Source: Ruegeria faecimaris (GTDB taxonomy: Bacteria > Pseudomonadota > Alphaproteobacteria > Rhodobacterales > Rhodobacteraceae). Taken from it: a DNA stretch of 64,000 nucleotides. Numbering within the stretch: position 1 is the first letter of the stretch; each line of letters starts with the position of its first letter. Positions 26,001 to 34,455 of the stretch are shown piece after piece. The notes beneath the pieces are model-generated. The model was not told where the DNA came from. It was given only the letters and a program-made list of their open reading frames with translations, and ran no database searches. The position numbers and the translations under genes were made by a program. Where the stretch lies: contig NZ_FXTE01000005.1 in NCBI RefSeq assembly GCF_900182615.1, forward strand, positions 1-64,000. Direction: 5' to 3'.

Positions 26001-26876
26001 TCACATCTTACCAGCTTGCCGCCTGAGCCACCTGATAAATATCTTCACCCCAGGACGAAGCGGCATATTCCCGGTGACAATATGGTATCCGCGCCCGTCG
26101 GGTTCGCGGAACAGTTCGACCAATCGACCCGCAATGATATCCGCTTCGACAAAATGCCGCACGGTGGCCGTCACACCCTGCCCGGCGCGCACTCCCTCAA
26201 GCAGCAGGTTTCCCGGCAAGGCGATGCGGCCAGCGCCGGGGCTGTGGTCCACGCCGTGACGGGCCAGCCATTGCGTTGCCTCCGTTGTGCCGAACTCCTC
26301 AAGCCAGGGCAGACGGCTGAGTGCTTTAGGTGTCACAGGTGCCCGCCCAGTCAACAGGGATGGCGCAGCGACAATCACGATCGGACTTTGCAACAGCAGT
26401 TCGGCCGTCACATCGGGCCAGTCCCCTGCCCCATATCTGATCGCCAGATCCACGCCGCCCGGGTGCAGATCGACCAACCGGGGCGAAGGATCCAGCGCAA
26501 GGTGAATGCCTGGATGCTCGGCCTGAAATGCGGGCAAGCGCGGCATAAGCCACGAAGCTGCGAAAGAGGCCGTCAGCGATACGTGGACCGGGCGATCCTC
26601 GGTTGCACGCTTCAGGTCAGTGACCGCCGCACCTATGGCCCCAAATCCCAAATGCAGGGCACGCGCCAGAACCTTGCCCTCGGCCGTCAGGGTCATGGAT
26701 TTACCGGATCGGTCCAGAAGGGCCAGATCCAGGTGTTTTTCAAGCGCACGCAGTTGTTGGCTGATCGCTGCGTGACTGACATTCAGCGACGCCCCTGCCT
26801 GAACAACATTTCCAGTCTCAGCAAAGGCAGAAAAGGCGCGCAAAGCCGCAAGCGGCGGCATATCCATCCAGTTCAT
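26001..26876 (-). CDS. LysR-family transcriptional regulator (GcvA-like)
   Basis: This 291-residue protein has an N-terminal winged helix (PPLAALRAFSAFAETGNVVQ, then AGASLNVSHAAISQQLRALE, residues about 7-65) and a periplasmic-binding-like effector domain (FAASWLMPRLPAFQAEHPGI). The ASWLMPRL segment is typical of the GcvA/AmpR subgroup. It is divergent from the small ORF at 26977, with 100 bp between the starts, the usual arrangement of a LysR regulator and its target. The effector is unknown. It lies between the two cco operons but is not a known cco regulator. Confidence 0.9.
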   Translation of the reverse strand: MNWMDMPPLAALRAFSAFAETGNVVQAGASLNVSHAAISQQLRALEKHLDLALLDRSGKSMTLTAEGKVLARALHLGFGAIGAAVTDLKRATEDRPVHVSLTASFAASWLMPRLPAFQAEHPGIHLALDPSPRLVDLHPGGVDLAIRYGAGDWPDVTAELLLQSPIVIVAAPSLLTGRAPVTPKALSRLPWLEEFGTTEATQWLARHGVDHSPGAGRIALPGNLLLEGVRAGQGVTATVRHFVEADIIAGRLVELFREPDGRGYHIVTGNMPLRPGVKIFIRWLRRQAGKM

Positions 26877-26976
26877 CTGTAAGCCCTACTTACATATTGG
26901 AATGGTAATTGAGTCGCATTTATCAGGCTAAAGATCAATCCTGATAACAGCGGCAACACAATCCAGGAGGGATCAG

Positions 26977-27159
26977 ATGCTTGCGATACTGGCACGAAGT
27001 TTCATGGTAGCCACCAAAACAGAGGCTAACGGCAAAGGCACTGGCACAGATAGCCGCGACCTTGCGCGCGGCAGTTGGCTGCCGGACCATCACTGGTGGA
27101 TTGAAAAGTCTGGCCCGCGCGAAAAGGCGCATCTGGACTGCACCAATGGGGGCCTGTAG
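26977..27159 (+). CDS. Small unknown protein, 60 residues
   Basis: The open frame begins MLAILARSFMVATKTEANGK and is preceded by a strong Shine-Dalgarno (CCAGGAGGGATCAG-ATG), which is the main reason to believe it is real. The protein is hydrophilic, with a hydrophobic first ten residues, a GTGTDSRDLARGSW segment, a DHHWW cluster and one cysteine near the end. I do not recognise a family. It is divergent from the LysR gene and followed by two hairpins, the second with a T-rich tract, as expected for a short independent transcript. It could be a LysR-controlled small protein or a leader. Confidence 0.5.
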   Translation: MLAILARSFMVATKTEANGKGTGTDSRDLARGSWLPDHHWWIEKSGPREKAHLDCTNGGL

Positions 27160-27172
27160 TCTGAAAATAGTA

Positions 27173-27218
27173 GCACCGGCTGTTCAGGAAACGCGCGAAC
27201 AGAGAGAACAGCCGGTGC
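27173..27218. repeat. 13-bp inverted repeat between the small ORF and ccoP
   Basis: GCACCGGCTGTTC (27173-27185) and its exact complement GAACAGCCGGTGC (27206-27218) flank a 20-base loop. On the minus strand it lies 45 bp beyond the ccoP stop and is followed by TACTATTTTC, so it may serve as the ccoNOQP terminator or protect the transcript end. Confidence 0.65.
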
Positions 27219-27222
27219 CTTA

Positions 27223-27250
27223 ACCTTCGGGCGGCGAACCGTCCGAAGGT
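27223..27250 (+). terminator. Terminator hairpin after the 60-residue ORF
   Basis: The ACCTTCGG/CCGAAGGT stem extends through GCGG/CCGT (one G-T pair) to a CGAA tetraloop, about 12 bp in all. It is followed on the plus strand by ATTCTTTT. Confidence 0.65.
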
Positions 27251-27262
27251 ATTCTTTTGGCC

Positions 27263-28126
27263 TTACTGACCGCCACCCAACTGGTGGACATAGGCCGTCA
27301 CAGCGCGGATCTGCGCGTCCGTAAGGCGGTTTTCCCAAGCAGGCATTACACCGAAACGGCTATTGGTCACGGTCTCAGTCAATGCCTCTGCGTCGCCACC
27401 ATAGAGCCAGATCGCATCGGTCAGGTTGGGTGCGCCCTGAAAGACGTCACCAGTGCCATCCTCGCCATGACAGGACGAACAGTTATCTTCGAAGACGACC
27501 TTGCCTGCCTGCGCAGCTACGTCATCAGTCTGCGCATTGGTCAGGGACATCACGTATTGAACCACTTGGGTGATCTCGTCATGTTCCAGGATTTCGCCAA
27601 ATGCAGGCATTTCGGAATAGCGCGCATCGTCGCTTTCCTCGTTGCGAATGCCATAGGCGATTGTGGTCTCGATATCCTCAAGCGAACCGCCCCACAGCCA
27701 GGCGTCATCCAGCAGGTTCGGGAATCCTGGTGCACCCTGCGCGCCTGAGCCGTGGCATTGCGCACACCAGGTACGGAACACCGCGCCCCCGGCATTCGCC
27801 GCGTATTGCTGCAGTTCGGGATCTGCCGAGATATCTTCAAGCGATGTTTCCACAAGCTTGGCGTTCCAAGGGGCATTCGCCTCTTCAAACGCAATCATCT
27901 CTTCTTGTACCAGAGCGCGAGAGGACCAGCCCAAAACGCCAGCAGTGGCGGATTGAACCAAGGGCCATGCGGGATACATGATCGTATAGATCACCGCCCA
28001 GAAGATGGTGGCGTAGAATGTCCACAACCACCAGCGCGGCATCGGGTTTTCGAATTCTTCGATACCATCCCAGCTGTGGCCGGTTGTACTCGGATCACCC
28101 GGCTGTTTTTCAGGTGTCTTGCTCAT
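27263..28126 (-). CDS. ccoP: Cytochrome c oxidase cbb3-type subunit III (diheme)
   Basis: This 287-residue protein has one membrane helix near residues 33-55 and two c-type heme sites, CAQCH at 121-125 and CSSCH at 216-220. It passes electrons from soluble or membrane cytochrome c to CcoO and CcoN. The periplasmic heme domains each carry a distal methionine ([16 protein letters not shown]). Its start overlaps the ccoQ stop by 4 bp (ATGA). It is the last gene of ccoNOQP. Confidence 0.97.
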   Translation of the reverse strand: MSKTPEKQPGDPSTTGHSWDGIEEFENPMPRWWLWTFYATIFWAVIYTIMYPAWPLVQSATAGVLGWSSRALVQEEMIAFEEANAPWNAKLVETSLEDISADPELQQYAANAGGAVFRTWCAQCHGSGAQGAPGFPNLLDDAWLWGGSLEDIETTIAYGIRNEESDDARYSEMPAFGEILEHDEITQVVQYVMSLTNAQTDDVAAQAGKVVFEDNCSSCHGEDGTGDVFQGAPNLTDAIWLYGGDAEALTETVTNSRFGVMPAWENRLTDAQIRAVTAYVHQLGGGQ

Positions 28127-28335
28127 TGCCGCGCCTCCTTGGATGTGGCGGGATTGTCGTCGCCCCGCAGGGGCGCTGGTGCATCATCATGCCGAAACGG
28201 GATATTCGCGGTGTCCTTGTATTCCTTGCTGGAACCCGGGCGAAAAACCCAGATTATGATCCCAACAAAGAAAACAAAGAGCAGCAGCAACATCCAGCTA
28301 TCCGCGAATTGCCGTAAGAGTGTATATTCTTCCAT
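28123..28335 (-). CDS. ccoQ: Cbb3-type oxidase subunit CcoQ
   Basis: This 70-residue protein has a single transmembrane helix (about residues 14-33, [20 protein letters not shown]) and a polar cytoplasmic tail. The ATG at 28335 is preceded by AGGAGGGTGTG; the codon before it is GTG and would give one extra residue. CcoQ stabilises the assembled oxidase and in Rhodobacter is involved in redox signalling. It lies between ccoO (11 bp) and ccoP (4 bp overlap). Confidence 0.93.
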   Translation of the reverse strand: MEEYTLLRQFADSWMLLLLFVFFVGIIIWVFRPGSSKEYKDTANIPFRHDDAPAPLRGDDNPATSKEARQ

Positions 28336-28346
28336 CACACCCTCCT

Positions 28347-29075
28347 TTACCGGTTCGCGTCTGGGGTGAAGGTCGAGAAATCGACCAGCGTTCCCAGCAT
28401 CTGCAGATAAGCGACCATCGCATCCGCTTCGGTCAGCTCGGGCTGACCATCGAAGTTCCGCACGCTGACCTTGTCACCATAGCGTTCCAGCAGGCCGTCA
28501 TAGTCACTGTCGGGATCGGCCTGCGCCCGGAAATCCGCCACGGCGTTCTCCAGCATCTCTTCGGTATAGGGCGTGCCTACCAGCGCATTCGCCTTCATGA
28601 CATCACCGATATACTTACCGTCAATCTTGCGATGCTCGAGGAAGCCGTATTTCGGCATTACAGATTCAGGCACCACCGACTGCGGGTTGCGCAGGTGATC
28701 CACATGCCACTGGTCAGAATAACGACCACCGACACGGGCCAGATCAGGGCCGGTGCGTTTGGACCCCCACTGGAACGGATGATCATACATTGATTCAGCC
28801 GCCAGCGAGTAGTGGCCATAGCGCTCGACCTCATCCCGCATCGGGCGGATCATCTGACTGTGGCAGACATAGCAGCCTTCGCGGATATAGATGTCACGGC
28901 CCGCCATTTCCAAGGGGGTGTAAGGGCGCATGCCCTCCACCTTTTCGATGGTGTTCTCAAGATAGAACAGCGGGGTGATCTGCACGATGCCACCGATGGT
29001 CACGACCAGGAAGCTGAAGATCAGCAGGAGGGTCGCGTTGGTCTCGAGGATCTTATGTTTGTCGAGAATTGCCAT
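28347..29075 (-). CDS. ccoO: Cytochrome c oxidase cbb3-type subunit II (monoheme)
   Basis: This 242-residue protein has an N-terminal membrane anchor (residues about 15-36) and one heme c site, CYVCH at 68-72, followed by SQMIRPM. The heme relays electrons between CcoP and the binuclear centre in CcoN. The start is at 29075, 14 bp after the ccoN stop, with a good GGAGG. Length and motifs match the CcoO family. Confidence 0.97.
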   Translation of the reverse strand: MAILDKHKILETNATLLLIFSFLVVTIGGIVQITPLFYLENTIEKVEGMRPYTPLEMAGRDIYIREGCYVCHSQMIRPMRDEVERYGHYSLAAESMYDHPFQWGSKRTGPDLARVGGRYSDQWHVDHLRNPQSVVPESVMPKYGFLEHRKIDGKYIGDVMKANALVGTPYTEEMLENAVADFRAQADPDSDYDGLLERYGDKVSVRNFDGQPELTEADAMVAYLQMLGTLVDFSTFTPDANR

Positions 29076-29089
29076 TGCTCCGGCCCTCC

Positions 29090-30697
29090 TTATTCAGCCG
29101 GGACCGCGACGGTCAGGCTGGCCTCTTTGGCCGGCGCTTTCCGCACAGTCATCCACAGGTTGTAGCACATGATCAGCGCCCCAGCGAGGAACATGACCCC
29201 ACCCAGAGCTCGCACCACATACATCGGGAACTTGGCAGCCACGGTGTCGGCGAACGAGTTCACAAGGAAACCGTTGGCATCCACTTCGCGCCACATCAGG
29301 CCTTCCATGATACCTGTCACCCACATCGACGCGGCGTAGAGCACGATGCCGATAGTGGCGAGCCAGAAGTGCCAGCTGACCATTTGCAACGAATACAGAC
29401 GCTCACGCTTCCACAAGACAGGAACCAGGAAGTACAGAGCACCAAAGGTGATCATGCCGTTCCAGCCCAGCGCACCCGAATGCACGTGACCAATGGTCCA
29501 GTCGGTATAGTGGCTCAAAGAGTTAACCGCTCGGATCGACATCATCGGGCCCTCAAAAGTGGACATGCCATAGAAGCCGACCGAAATCACCATCATCCGG
29601 ATCACCGGGTCCGTACGCAGCTTGTCCCACGCACCCGATAGGGTCATCAGGCCGTTGATCATGCCACCCCAGGACGGCATCCACAGCACGATCGAGAACA
29701 CCATGCCCAGTGTCGAGGCCCAGTCGGGCAGCGCTGTATAGTGCAAATGGTGCGGACCAGCCCAGATATACAGGAAGATCAGCGCCCAGAAGTGGATGAT
29801 CGACAGCTTGTAACTGAACACCGGACGTTCGGCCTGTTTCGGGATGAAATAGTACATCATGCCCAGGAAACCGGCAGTCAGGAAAAAGCCCACAGCATTG
29901 TGGCCGTACCACCACTGGATCATTGCGTCCTGAACGCCTGACCAGACGATGACAGATTTCGAACCCCAGATGCTGACAGGGATAGTCATGTTGTTGACCA
30001 GATGCAGCATGGCGACGGTAACGATAAAGGCCAGGTAGAACCAGTTCGCCACATAGATATGAGGCTCTTTCCGCCTGACGATTGTTCCCAGGAACACGGC
30101 AAGATAGGCCACCCAGACGATGGTCAGCCACAGATCGACATACCACTCCGGCTCGGCGTATTCCTTGGACTGGGTTCCGCCCAGCACATACCCGGTCGCA
30201 GCCAGCACAATGAACAGCTGATAGCCCCAGAAAACGAACCATGCCAGATTGCCGCCCCACAGGCGCGCGGCGCTGGTCCGCTGGACGACGTAGAAGGACG
30301 TTGCGATTAGTGCGTTGCCGCCAAAGGCAAAGATAACCGCCGATGTATGCAGCGGACGCAATCGGCCAAAATTCAGATATCCTTGTGCCCATTCAAAGTT
30401 CAGCACCGGATAGGCCAGCTGAAAGGCGATGAATGTCCCGGCAAGAAAACCAACCACGCCCCAAAAGGCCGTCGCGATTACGCCGTAACGGACCACATCG
30501 TCCATGTACTCGCCTGAACGATCTATGAGGATATCTGGCTCATCCGTGTTTCTAAGCGTCCAGATGAACAATCCCGCGGCGATCAACATCACCAGAATTG
30601 CATGCACCTGATACGCCAAATCGCGTGCATAATTGGTCCCGATCGCTGCAAACAGCACGATCAGACCAAGCACGATCAGCTTGATGTAATTTGACAT
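29090..30697 (-). CDS. ccoN: Cytochrome c oxidase cbb3-type subunit I
   Basis: This is the catalytic subunit of the high-affinity oxidase. I chose the ATG at 30697 ([20 protein letters not shown]), giving 535 residues; the frame is open for 62 more codons upstream but crosses the promoter and FNR site. About twelve to fourteen membrane helices are present, with the heme and CuB histidines in [33 protein letters not shown] and [13 protein letters not shown]. It reduces oxygen to water with proton pumping at low oxygen. It is first in ccoNOQP, controlled by the site at 30791-30804. Confidence 0.97.
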   Translation of the reverse strand: MSNYIKLIVLGLIVLFAAIGTNYARDLAYQVHAILVMLIAAGLFIWTLRNTDEPDILIDRSGEYMDDVVRYGVIATAFWGVVGFLAGTFIAFQLAYPVLNFEWAQGYLNFGRLRPLHTSAVIFAFGGNALIATSFYVVQRTSAARLWGGNLAWFVFWGYQLFIVLAATGYVLGGTQSKEYAEPEWYVDLWLTIVWVAYLAVFLGTIVRRKEPHIYVANWFYLAFIVTVAMLHLVNNMTIPVSIWGSKSVIVWSGVQDAMIQWWYGHNAVGFFLTAGFLGMMYYFIPKQAERPVFSYKLSIIHFWALIFLYIWAGPHHLHYTALPDWASTLGMVFSIVLWMPSWGGMINGLMTLSGAWDKLRTDPVIRMMVISVGFYGMSTFEGPMMSIRAVNSLSHYTDWTIGHVHSGALGWNGMITFGALYFLVPVLWKRERLYSLQMVSWHFWLATIGIVLYAASMWVTGIMEGLMWREVDANGFLVNSFADTVAAKFPMYVVRALGGVMFLAGALIMCYNLWMTVRKAPAKEASLTVAVPAE

Positions 30698-30790
30698 ATT
30701 GCGTCCCTTTGCCATGCTCCGCGCGATTCTTTTTTGTCGCGGAACCCATTTGACTGGTCGTTGTTTTGTCCGAGGACAGCCCAAACTGCT

Positions 30791-30804
30791 TTGATCTGTA
30801 TCAA
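30791..30804. promoter_or_regulatory. FNR-type operator between ccoN and usp
   Basis: TTGAT-CTGT-ATCAA matches the FNR consensus at every defined base. Its centre is 100 bp upstream of the ccoN start and 95 bp upstream of the divergent usp start, so one site could activate both genes. Confidence 0.9.
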
Positions 30805-30892
30805 GACAGAATAGCGAATATTGTGACAAGGCTACAGAAATGATTTGGCCGGAATGTCGCAGACGGAACGGCCCTAGAGGCAAGAGGTCAAG

Positions 30893-31732
30893 ATGGCGTA
30901 TAAGTCCCTTCTCACAGTTCTAACGGAAACGGAACAATCGGCCCCGGCGCTGGCACAGATGGCAGCCCTGGCCACAGCCCAGGATGCGCATGCCGAAGCC
31001 CTGTGCCTGGGGGTCGATCGCAGTCAGACCGGCTATTACTATGCTGGCGCCAACGCGCTGATTCTGCAGGAGACCCTGTCCCGCGCCAAAGCAGAGGCCG
31101 AGGACACCCTGCACTATGCAGAGACCTATCTGAACAGTTCCGGCGTACGCTGGTCTGCGGAAAGCGGCGTGGCCCAGATTGCCGATATTGGTCGCCACGT
31201 TGCCCATCGGGCGCGGTTCTCGGACCTTGTTATTTTGCCGCAACCTTACGGAAAAGACCGCAGCGTCGAAGCAGAGCCTATCGTCGAGGCAGCCATGTTC
31301 GAAGGTCACGCTCCGGTTCTGGTCATACCCGAAAACACGACGCCTTTTGACAAGCCCGGTACTGTCTTGGTCGGCTGGAACGAAAGCGTCGAAGCCATGC
31401 GCGCAATTCGCTGCGCCCTACCCTTCCTGATCGGGGCCGATCAGGTGCGGATCGTGGTGATCGACCCACCAACGCATGGGCCGGATCGCTCGGACCCCGG
31501 TGGGTTGTTGTCCCAGATGCTGTCGCGCCACGGAGTTAAGTGCGAAATCGACGTGCTCAGCAAAACAATGTCGCGTGTATCGGACATCCTGAACCGCCAT
31601 GCGACGGATACCGAAACAGATATGATCGTCATGGGCGCCTATGGGCATTCCCGATTCCGAGAAGCCATCCTGGGCGGCGCGACACGTAATATGCTGGAAC
31701 AATCGACTGTTCCGGTGTTCATGGCACATTGA
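30893..31732 (+). CDS. Universal stress protein, UspA family, two-domain
   Basis: This is a 279-residue cytosolic protein. The C-terminal half carries the ATP-binding Usp motif [20 protein letters not shown]; the N-terminal half, beginning [20 protein letters not shown], is a weaker Usp repeat. Members of this type are induced in stationary phase or under low oxygen and support survival. It is divergent from ccoN, sharing the FNR-type site, which supports low-oxygen induction. A terminator follows immediately. Confidence 0.9.
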   Translation: MAYKSLLTVLTETEQSAPALAQMAALATAQDAHAEALCLGVDRSQTGYYYAGANALILQETLSRAKAEAEDTLHYAETYLNSSGVRWSAESGVAQIADIGRHVAHRARFSDLVILPQPYGKDRSVEAEPIVEAAMFEGHAPVLVIPENTTPFDKPGTVLVGWNESVEAMRAIRCALPFLIGADQVRIVVIDPPTHGPDRSDPGGLLSQMLSRHGVKCEIDVLSKTMSRVSDILNRHATDTETDMIVMGAYGHSRFREAILGGATRNMLEQSTVPVFMAH

Positions 31733-31738
31733 AACGGC

Positions 31739-31761
31739 AGAGCCGCCCAGCGGGCGGCTCT
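31739..31761. terminator. Bidirectional terminator between usp and the GlsB-like gene
   Basis: This is a perfect 10-bp stem AGAGCCGCCC/GGGCGGCTCT with a three-base loop, placed between two convergent stop codons; its end touches the stop codon of the gene at 31761. Confidence 0.8.
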
Positions 31762-32015
31762 TATCCGCGTTTCACAAGGCCGATCAGGAAAAGCAGAATG
31801 ATTGCCCCAATGGTGGCGAAAATAATTGACGAGACCAGACCGCCGCCAACGGCAAAACCAAGGGCTGGGAAAATCAGCCCGGCCAGAAATGCCCCGACAA
31901 CGCCAACGATGATGTTACCAATCAAGCCGAATCCCCGGCCTTCCATGATCTTTCCGGACAACCATCCCGCGATGGCACCAATAAGCAGCATGGCCAAAAG
32001 GCTGCTGAATCCCAT
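31761..32015 (-). CDS. GlsB/YeaQ/YmgE family small membrane protein
   Basis: This is an 84-residue protein with three hydrophobic segments and the glycine-rich family signature GAIAGWLSGKIMEGRGFGLI and GNIIVGVVGAFLAG. The family, formerly called transglycosylase-associated, occurs in stress regulons of many bacteria; its biochemical role is unknown. It is an inner-membrane protein. It lies alone between usp and fnrL and may belong to the same low-oxygen response, but no FNR-type site is seen directly before it. Confidence 0.88.
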   Translation of the reverse strand: MGFSSLLAMLLIGAIAGWLSGKIMEGRGFGLIGNIIVGVVGAFLAGLIFPALGFAVGGGLVSSIIFATIGAIILLFLIGLVKRG

Positions 32016-32087
32016 GACTTACTCCTGACGCAGTTTCACTGGTCCCACTAAACCACGGTTAAGACAACGGGTCACGCCGTATGTGAA

Positions 32088-32831
32088 TCACACCAGATAT
32101 CCGCCATCGGAATCGTCGCCTGCCTCTTCCATCAACCGGCCCATGTCCGGAACAGATACACGGCGCTTGCCTTCTAGCAAGATGATCTCGTCTTTCTTCA
32201 GGGCGGATATCTGACGGCTGACGGTTTCCAGTGTAAGGCCAAGGTAGTCTGCCATCGCCTCGCGCGTCAGCGGAAGATCAAAAACGATTGGGCTGGAACT
32301 CCCGTTCTGCCCAATCGACGCATCCCGGCGCGCGATGATGGACAACAGGCTTGCGATTTTTTCGCGCGCAGTCTTGCGCCCCAGCACCAGCATCCATTCA
32401 CGGGCAGCGTCCAGCTCATCCAATGTCATCTGAAGCAAACGATGCGCGATATGCGGAGTCGCACCCATCAGTTCTTCGAACGGCTTCTTACGGAAACAGC
32501 ACATGACAATGTCAGTCGTTGCCACGACGTCGTAAGGCGCTGAATCTCGACCTGGACGACCGACGAAATCGCTGGGCAGCAAAAGGCCAACCATCTGCGT
32601 GCGCCCATCTTCCATGGTCTGAGTCAAAGAAGCGATCCCCGACACGACCGAGCCCACGAAATTCATCTGATCACCGGACCAGATGATTGTCTGCCCAGCC
32701 TCGAAGCTGCGATAATATTTAATACCTTCAAGAAGCTCCAGCTCATGAACATCGCAATTCGCACAGACTGCTCTGTGGCGGATTGGACAATCTTCACAGT
32801 TTGTATGATCGATTTTGAAAATCTGTGTCAT
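32088..32831 (-). CDS. fnrL: Oxygen-sensing transcriptional regulator FnrL
   Basis: This is a 247-residue CRP/FNR-family regulator started at 32831 (MTQIFKIDHTNCEDCPIRHR). Cysteines 12, 15, 23 and 26 at the N-terminus and 111/112 in the effector domain supply the ligands of the oxygen-labile 4Fe-4S cluster. The C-terminal helix-turn-helix includes LTREAMADYLGLTLETVSRQ, with the E-xx-SR recognition residues typical of FNR. It activates microaerobic genes including cco and hemN. The 14-bp site at 32844-32857 is so close to its own start codon that autorepression is likely. Confidence 0.96.
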   Translation of the reverse strand: MTQIFKIDHTNCEDCPIRHRAVCANCDVHELELLEGIKYYRSFEAGQTIIWSGDQMNFVGSVVSGIASLTQTMEDGRTQMVGLLLPSDFVGRPGRDSAPYDVVATTDIVMCCFRKKPFEELMGATPHIAHRLLQMTLDELDAAREWMLVLGRKTAREKIASLLSIIARRDASIGQNGSSSPIVFDLPLTREAMADYLGLTLETVSRQISALKKDEIILLEGKRRVSVPDMGRLMEEAGDDSDGGYLV

Positions 32832-32843
32832 GCGCGTTCCCAC

Positions 32844-32857
32844 TTGATCTCTATCAA
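32844..32857. promoter_or_regulatory. FNR-type operator between fnrL and hemN
   Basis: TTGAT-CTCT-ATCAA is a perfect FNR consensus. Its centre lies about 20 bp before the fnrL ATG and about 42 bp before the hemN ATG. For hemN this corresponds to the usual -41.5 activator position only if the transcript begins at or very near the start codon. Confidence 0.9.
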
Positions 32858-32892
32858 GGTTGCTAGGCGTGCCGTCCTCTAACGGTATCGCC

Positions 32893-34248
32893 ATGATAGT
32901 TAAACCACAACTTGCAAAGCTTGGACTATTTGACGCGAAAGTACCGCGCTACACAAGCTATCCAACAGCCCCTCACTTCAACAATGATGTGGGGGTAAAC
33001 CTTTACGAAAACTGGATTACCGGCATTAAACCCGGAAGCTCCGTCTCGTTGTACATACACGTGCCCTTCTGCCGCAGGCTGTGTTGGTTTTGTGCCTGCC
33101 GAACACAGGGGACGCAAACTGACAACCCGGTCATCGCCTATGTCGATGTCCTCAAGGCCGAGCTTGATCTGCTGGCCGCGCGCCTGCCTCAAGGCGTCAC
33201 CCTCTCGCGTCTGCACTGGGGCGGCGGCACACCAACGCTGTTGAATCCCGATCTGATGCGAGATCTGGCCACACGCATTCTGGATGTTATCCCGCTGGGC
33301 CCGGGTGCTGAATTCTCGGTCGAAATCGACCCGAACGAGATTGACCAAGCCCGACTGGACGCGCTGGCCGAAGCGGGCATGAACCGTGCCTCGATCGGCG
33401 TGCAGGATTTCGACGATGAGATTCAGAAAACTATCGGTCGCGTCCAAAGCTATGACACCACGCGCGCAGCTGTGGACATGATCCGTGCCCACGGCATTAC
33501 CAGCCTGAACGCTGATATCCTGTACGGTCTGCCGCATCAGACCAAATCAAGGATGACAGAAAGCGTACAGAAACTGCTGTCACTGAACCCCGACCGCGTT
33601 GCGCTGTACGGATACGCCCACGTGCCGTGGATGGCCAAGCGGCAACAGTTGATTCCTTCGGACGCATTGCCCACGCCCGAGCAACGTCTGGAGCTGTTCG
33701 AGACGGCGCGTCGACTGTTCCTCTGGGATGATTACGCCGAGATCGGAATTGACCACTTTGCCACGCAGGATGATGGTCTGACACATGCGCTCAGGACCGG
33801 GCGACTGAAACGGAACTTTCAGGGTTATACGGATGATCAGGCCGAGGTGCTGATCGGTGTGGGCGCAAGCTCGATCTCGCGATTTCCTCAGGGCTACGCC
33901 CAGAACGCACCGGCAACATCGGCCTATACGAAAGCCATCCGCGAGGGGCGCTTTGCAACCTCGCGCGGACATTTGTTCAAAGGGCAGGACATTTTGCGCG
34001 CACGTCTGATCGAAGCGCTGATGTGTGATTTTCAGATCAATTCGGCTGAGATTCTGCGTGACCACAACATATCCGCCCAAGAGCTGAACGAGATGTACCA
34101 GAGGGCCAATGCCGACTTCAACAATCTGCTACACGTCACCAAGGATGGCCTGTTCATTCCACCCGAGGCCCGGCCGCTGACCCGAATGATTGCCCGCAGC
34201 TTTGACGCCTATGACCTGAGCAAAGCTGGCCACAGCTCGGCGATCTGA
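32893..34248 (+). CDS. hemN: Oxygen-independent coproporphyrinogen III oxidase
   Basis: This is a 451-residue radical SAM enzyme that decarboxylates coproporphyrinogen III without oxygen, for heme and (bacterio)chlorophyll synthesis. The cluster motif CRRLCWFC lies at residues 60-67, preceded by the family N-terminus GLFDAKVPRYTSYPTAPHF. I chose the ATG at 32893; the frame is open to a TTG at 32860, but that part lies next to the FNR-type site and has no HemN similarity. It is divergent from fnrL, with 61 bp between start codons, and is probably activated by FnrL. Confidence 0.96.
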   Translation: MIVKPQLAKLGLFDAKVPRYTSYPTAPHFNNDVGVNLYENWITGIKPGSSVSLYIHVPFCRRLCWFCACRTQGTQTDNPVIAYVDVLKAELDLLAARLPQGVTLSRLHWGGGTPTLLNPDLMRDLATRILDVIPLGPGAEFSVEIDPNEIDQARLDALAEAGMNRASIGVQDFDDEIQKTIGRVQSYDTTRAAVDMIRAHGITSLNADILYGLPHQTKSRMTESVQKLLSLNPDRVALYGYAHVPWMAKRQQLIPSDALPTPEQRLELFETARRLFLWDDYAEIGIDHFATQDDGLTHALRTGRLKRNFQGYTDDQAEVLIGVGASSISRFPQGYAQNAPATSAYTKAIREGRFATSRGHLFKGQDILRARLIEALMCDFQINSAEILRDHNISAQELNEMYQRANADFNNLLHVTKDGLFIPPEARPLTRMIARSFDAYDLSKAGHSSAI

Positions 34249-34455
34249 TTGCTTACAGGTGGGCCCGGTTGTGCGGCCTGCCGCTTAGATACCAGTACAG
34301 GGGCTTGACGCGAGCCTCTGGTTGTCTTCACACTTGGGCGGAACGATCCGAACCCTGAGGCAGGTGAATTCGCAGTCAGTCCTCGCCCACGCAGCCGTGT
34401 GGGTCGGCCCTTTTCGTGCAGGTATTACTGCAACCTGAAAAGAGGGACATCACTC

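Noticed and set aside
30698-30883. Upstream extension of the ccoN frame by 62 codons
   Set aside because: It crosses the FNR-type operator and has no similarity to CcoN; the ATG at 30697 gives the normal N-terminus.
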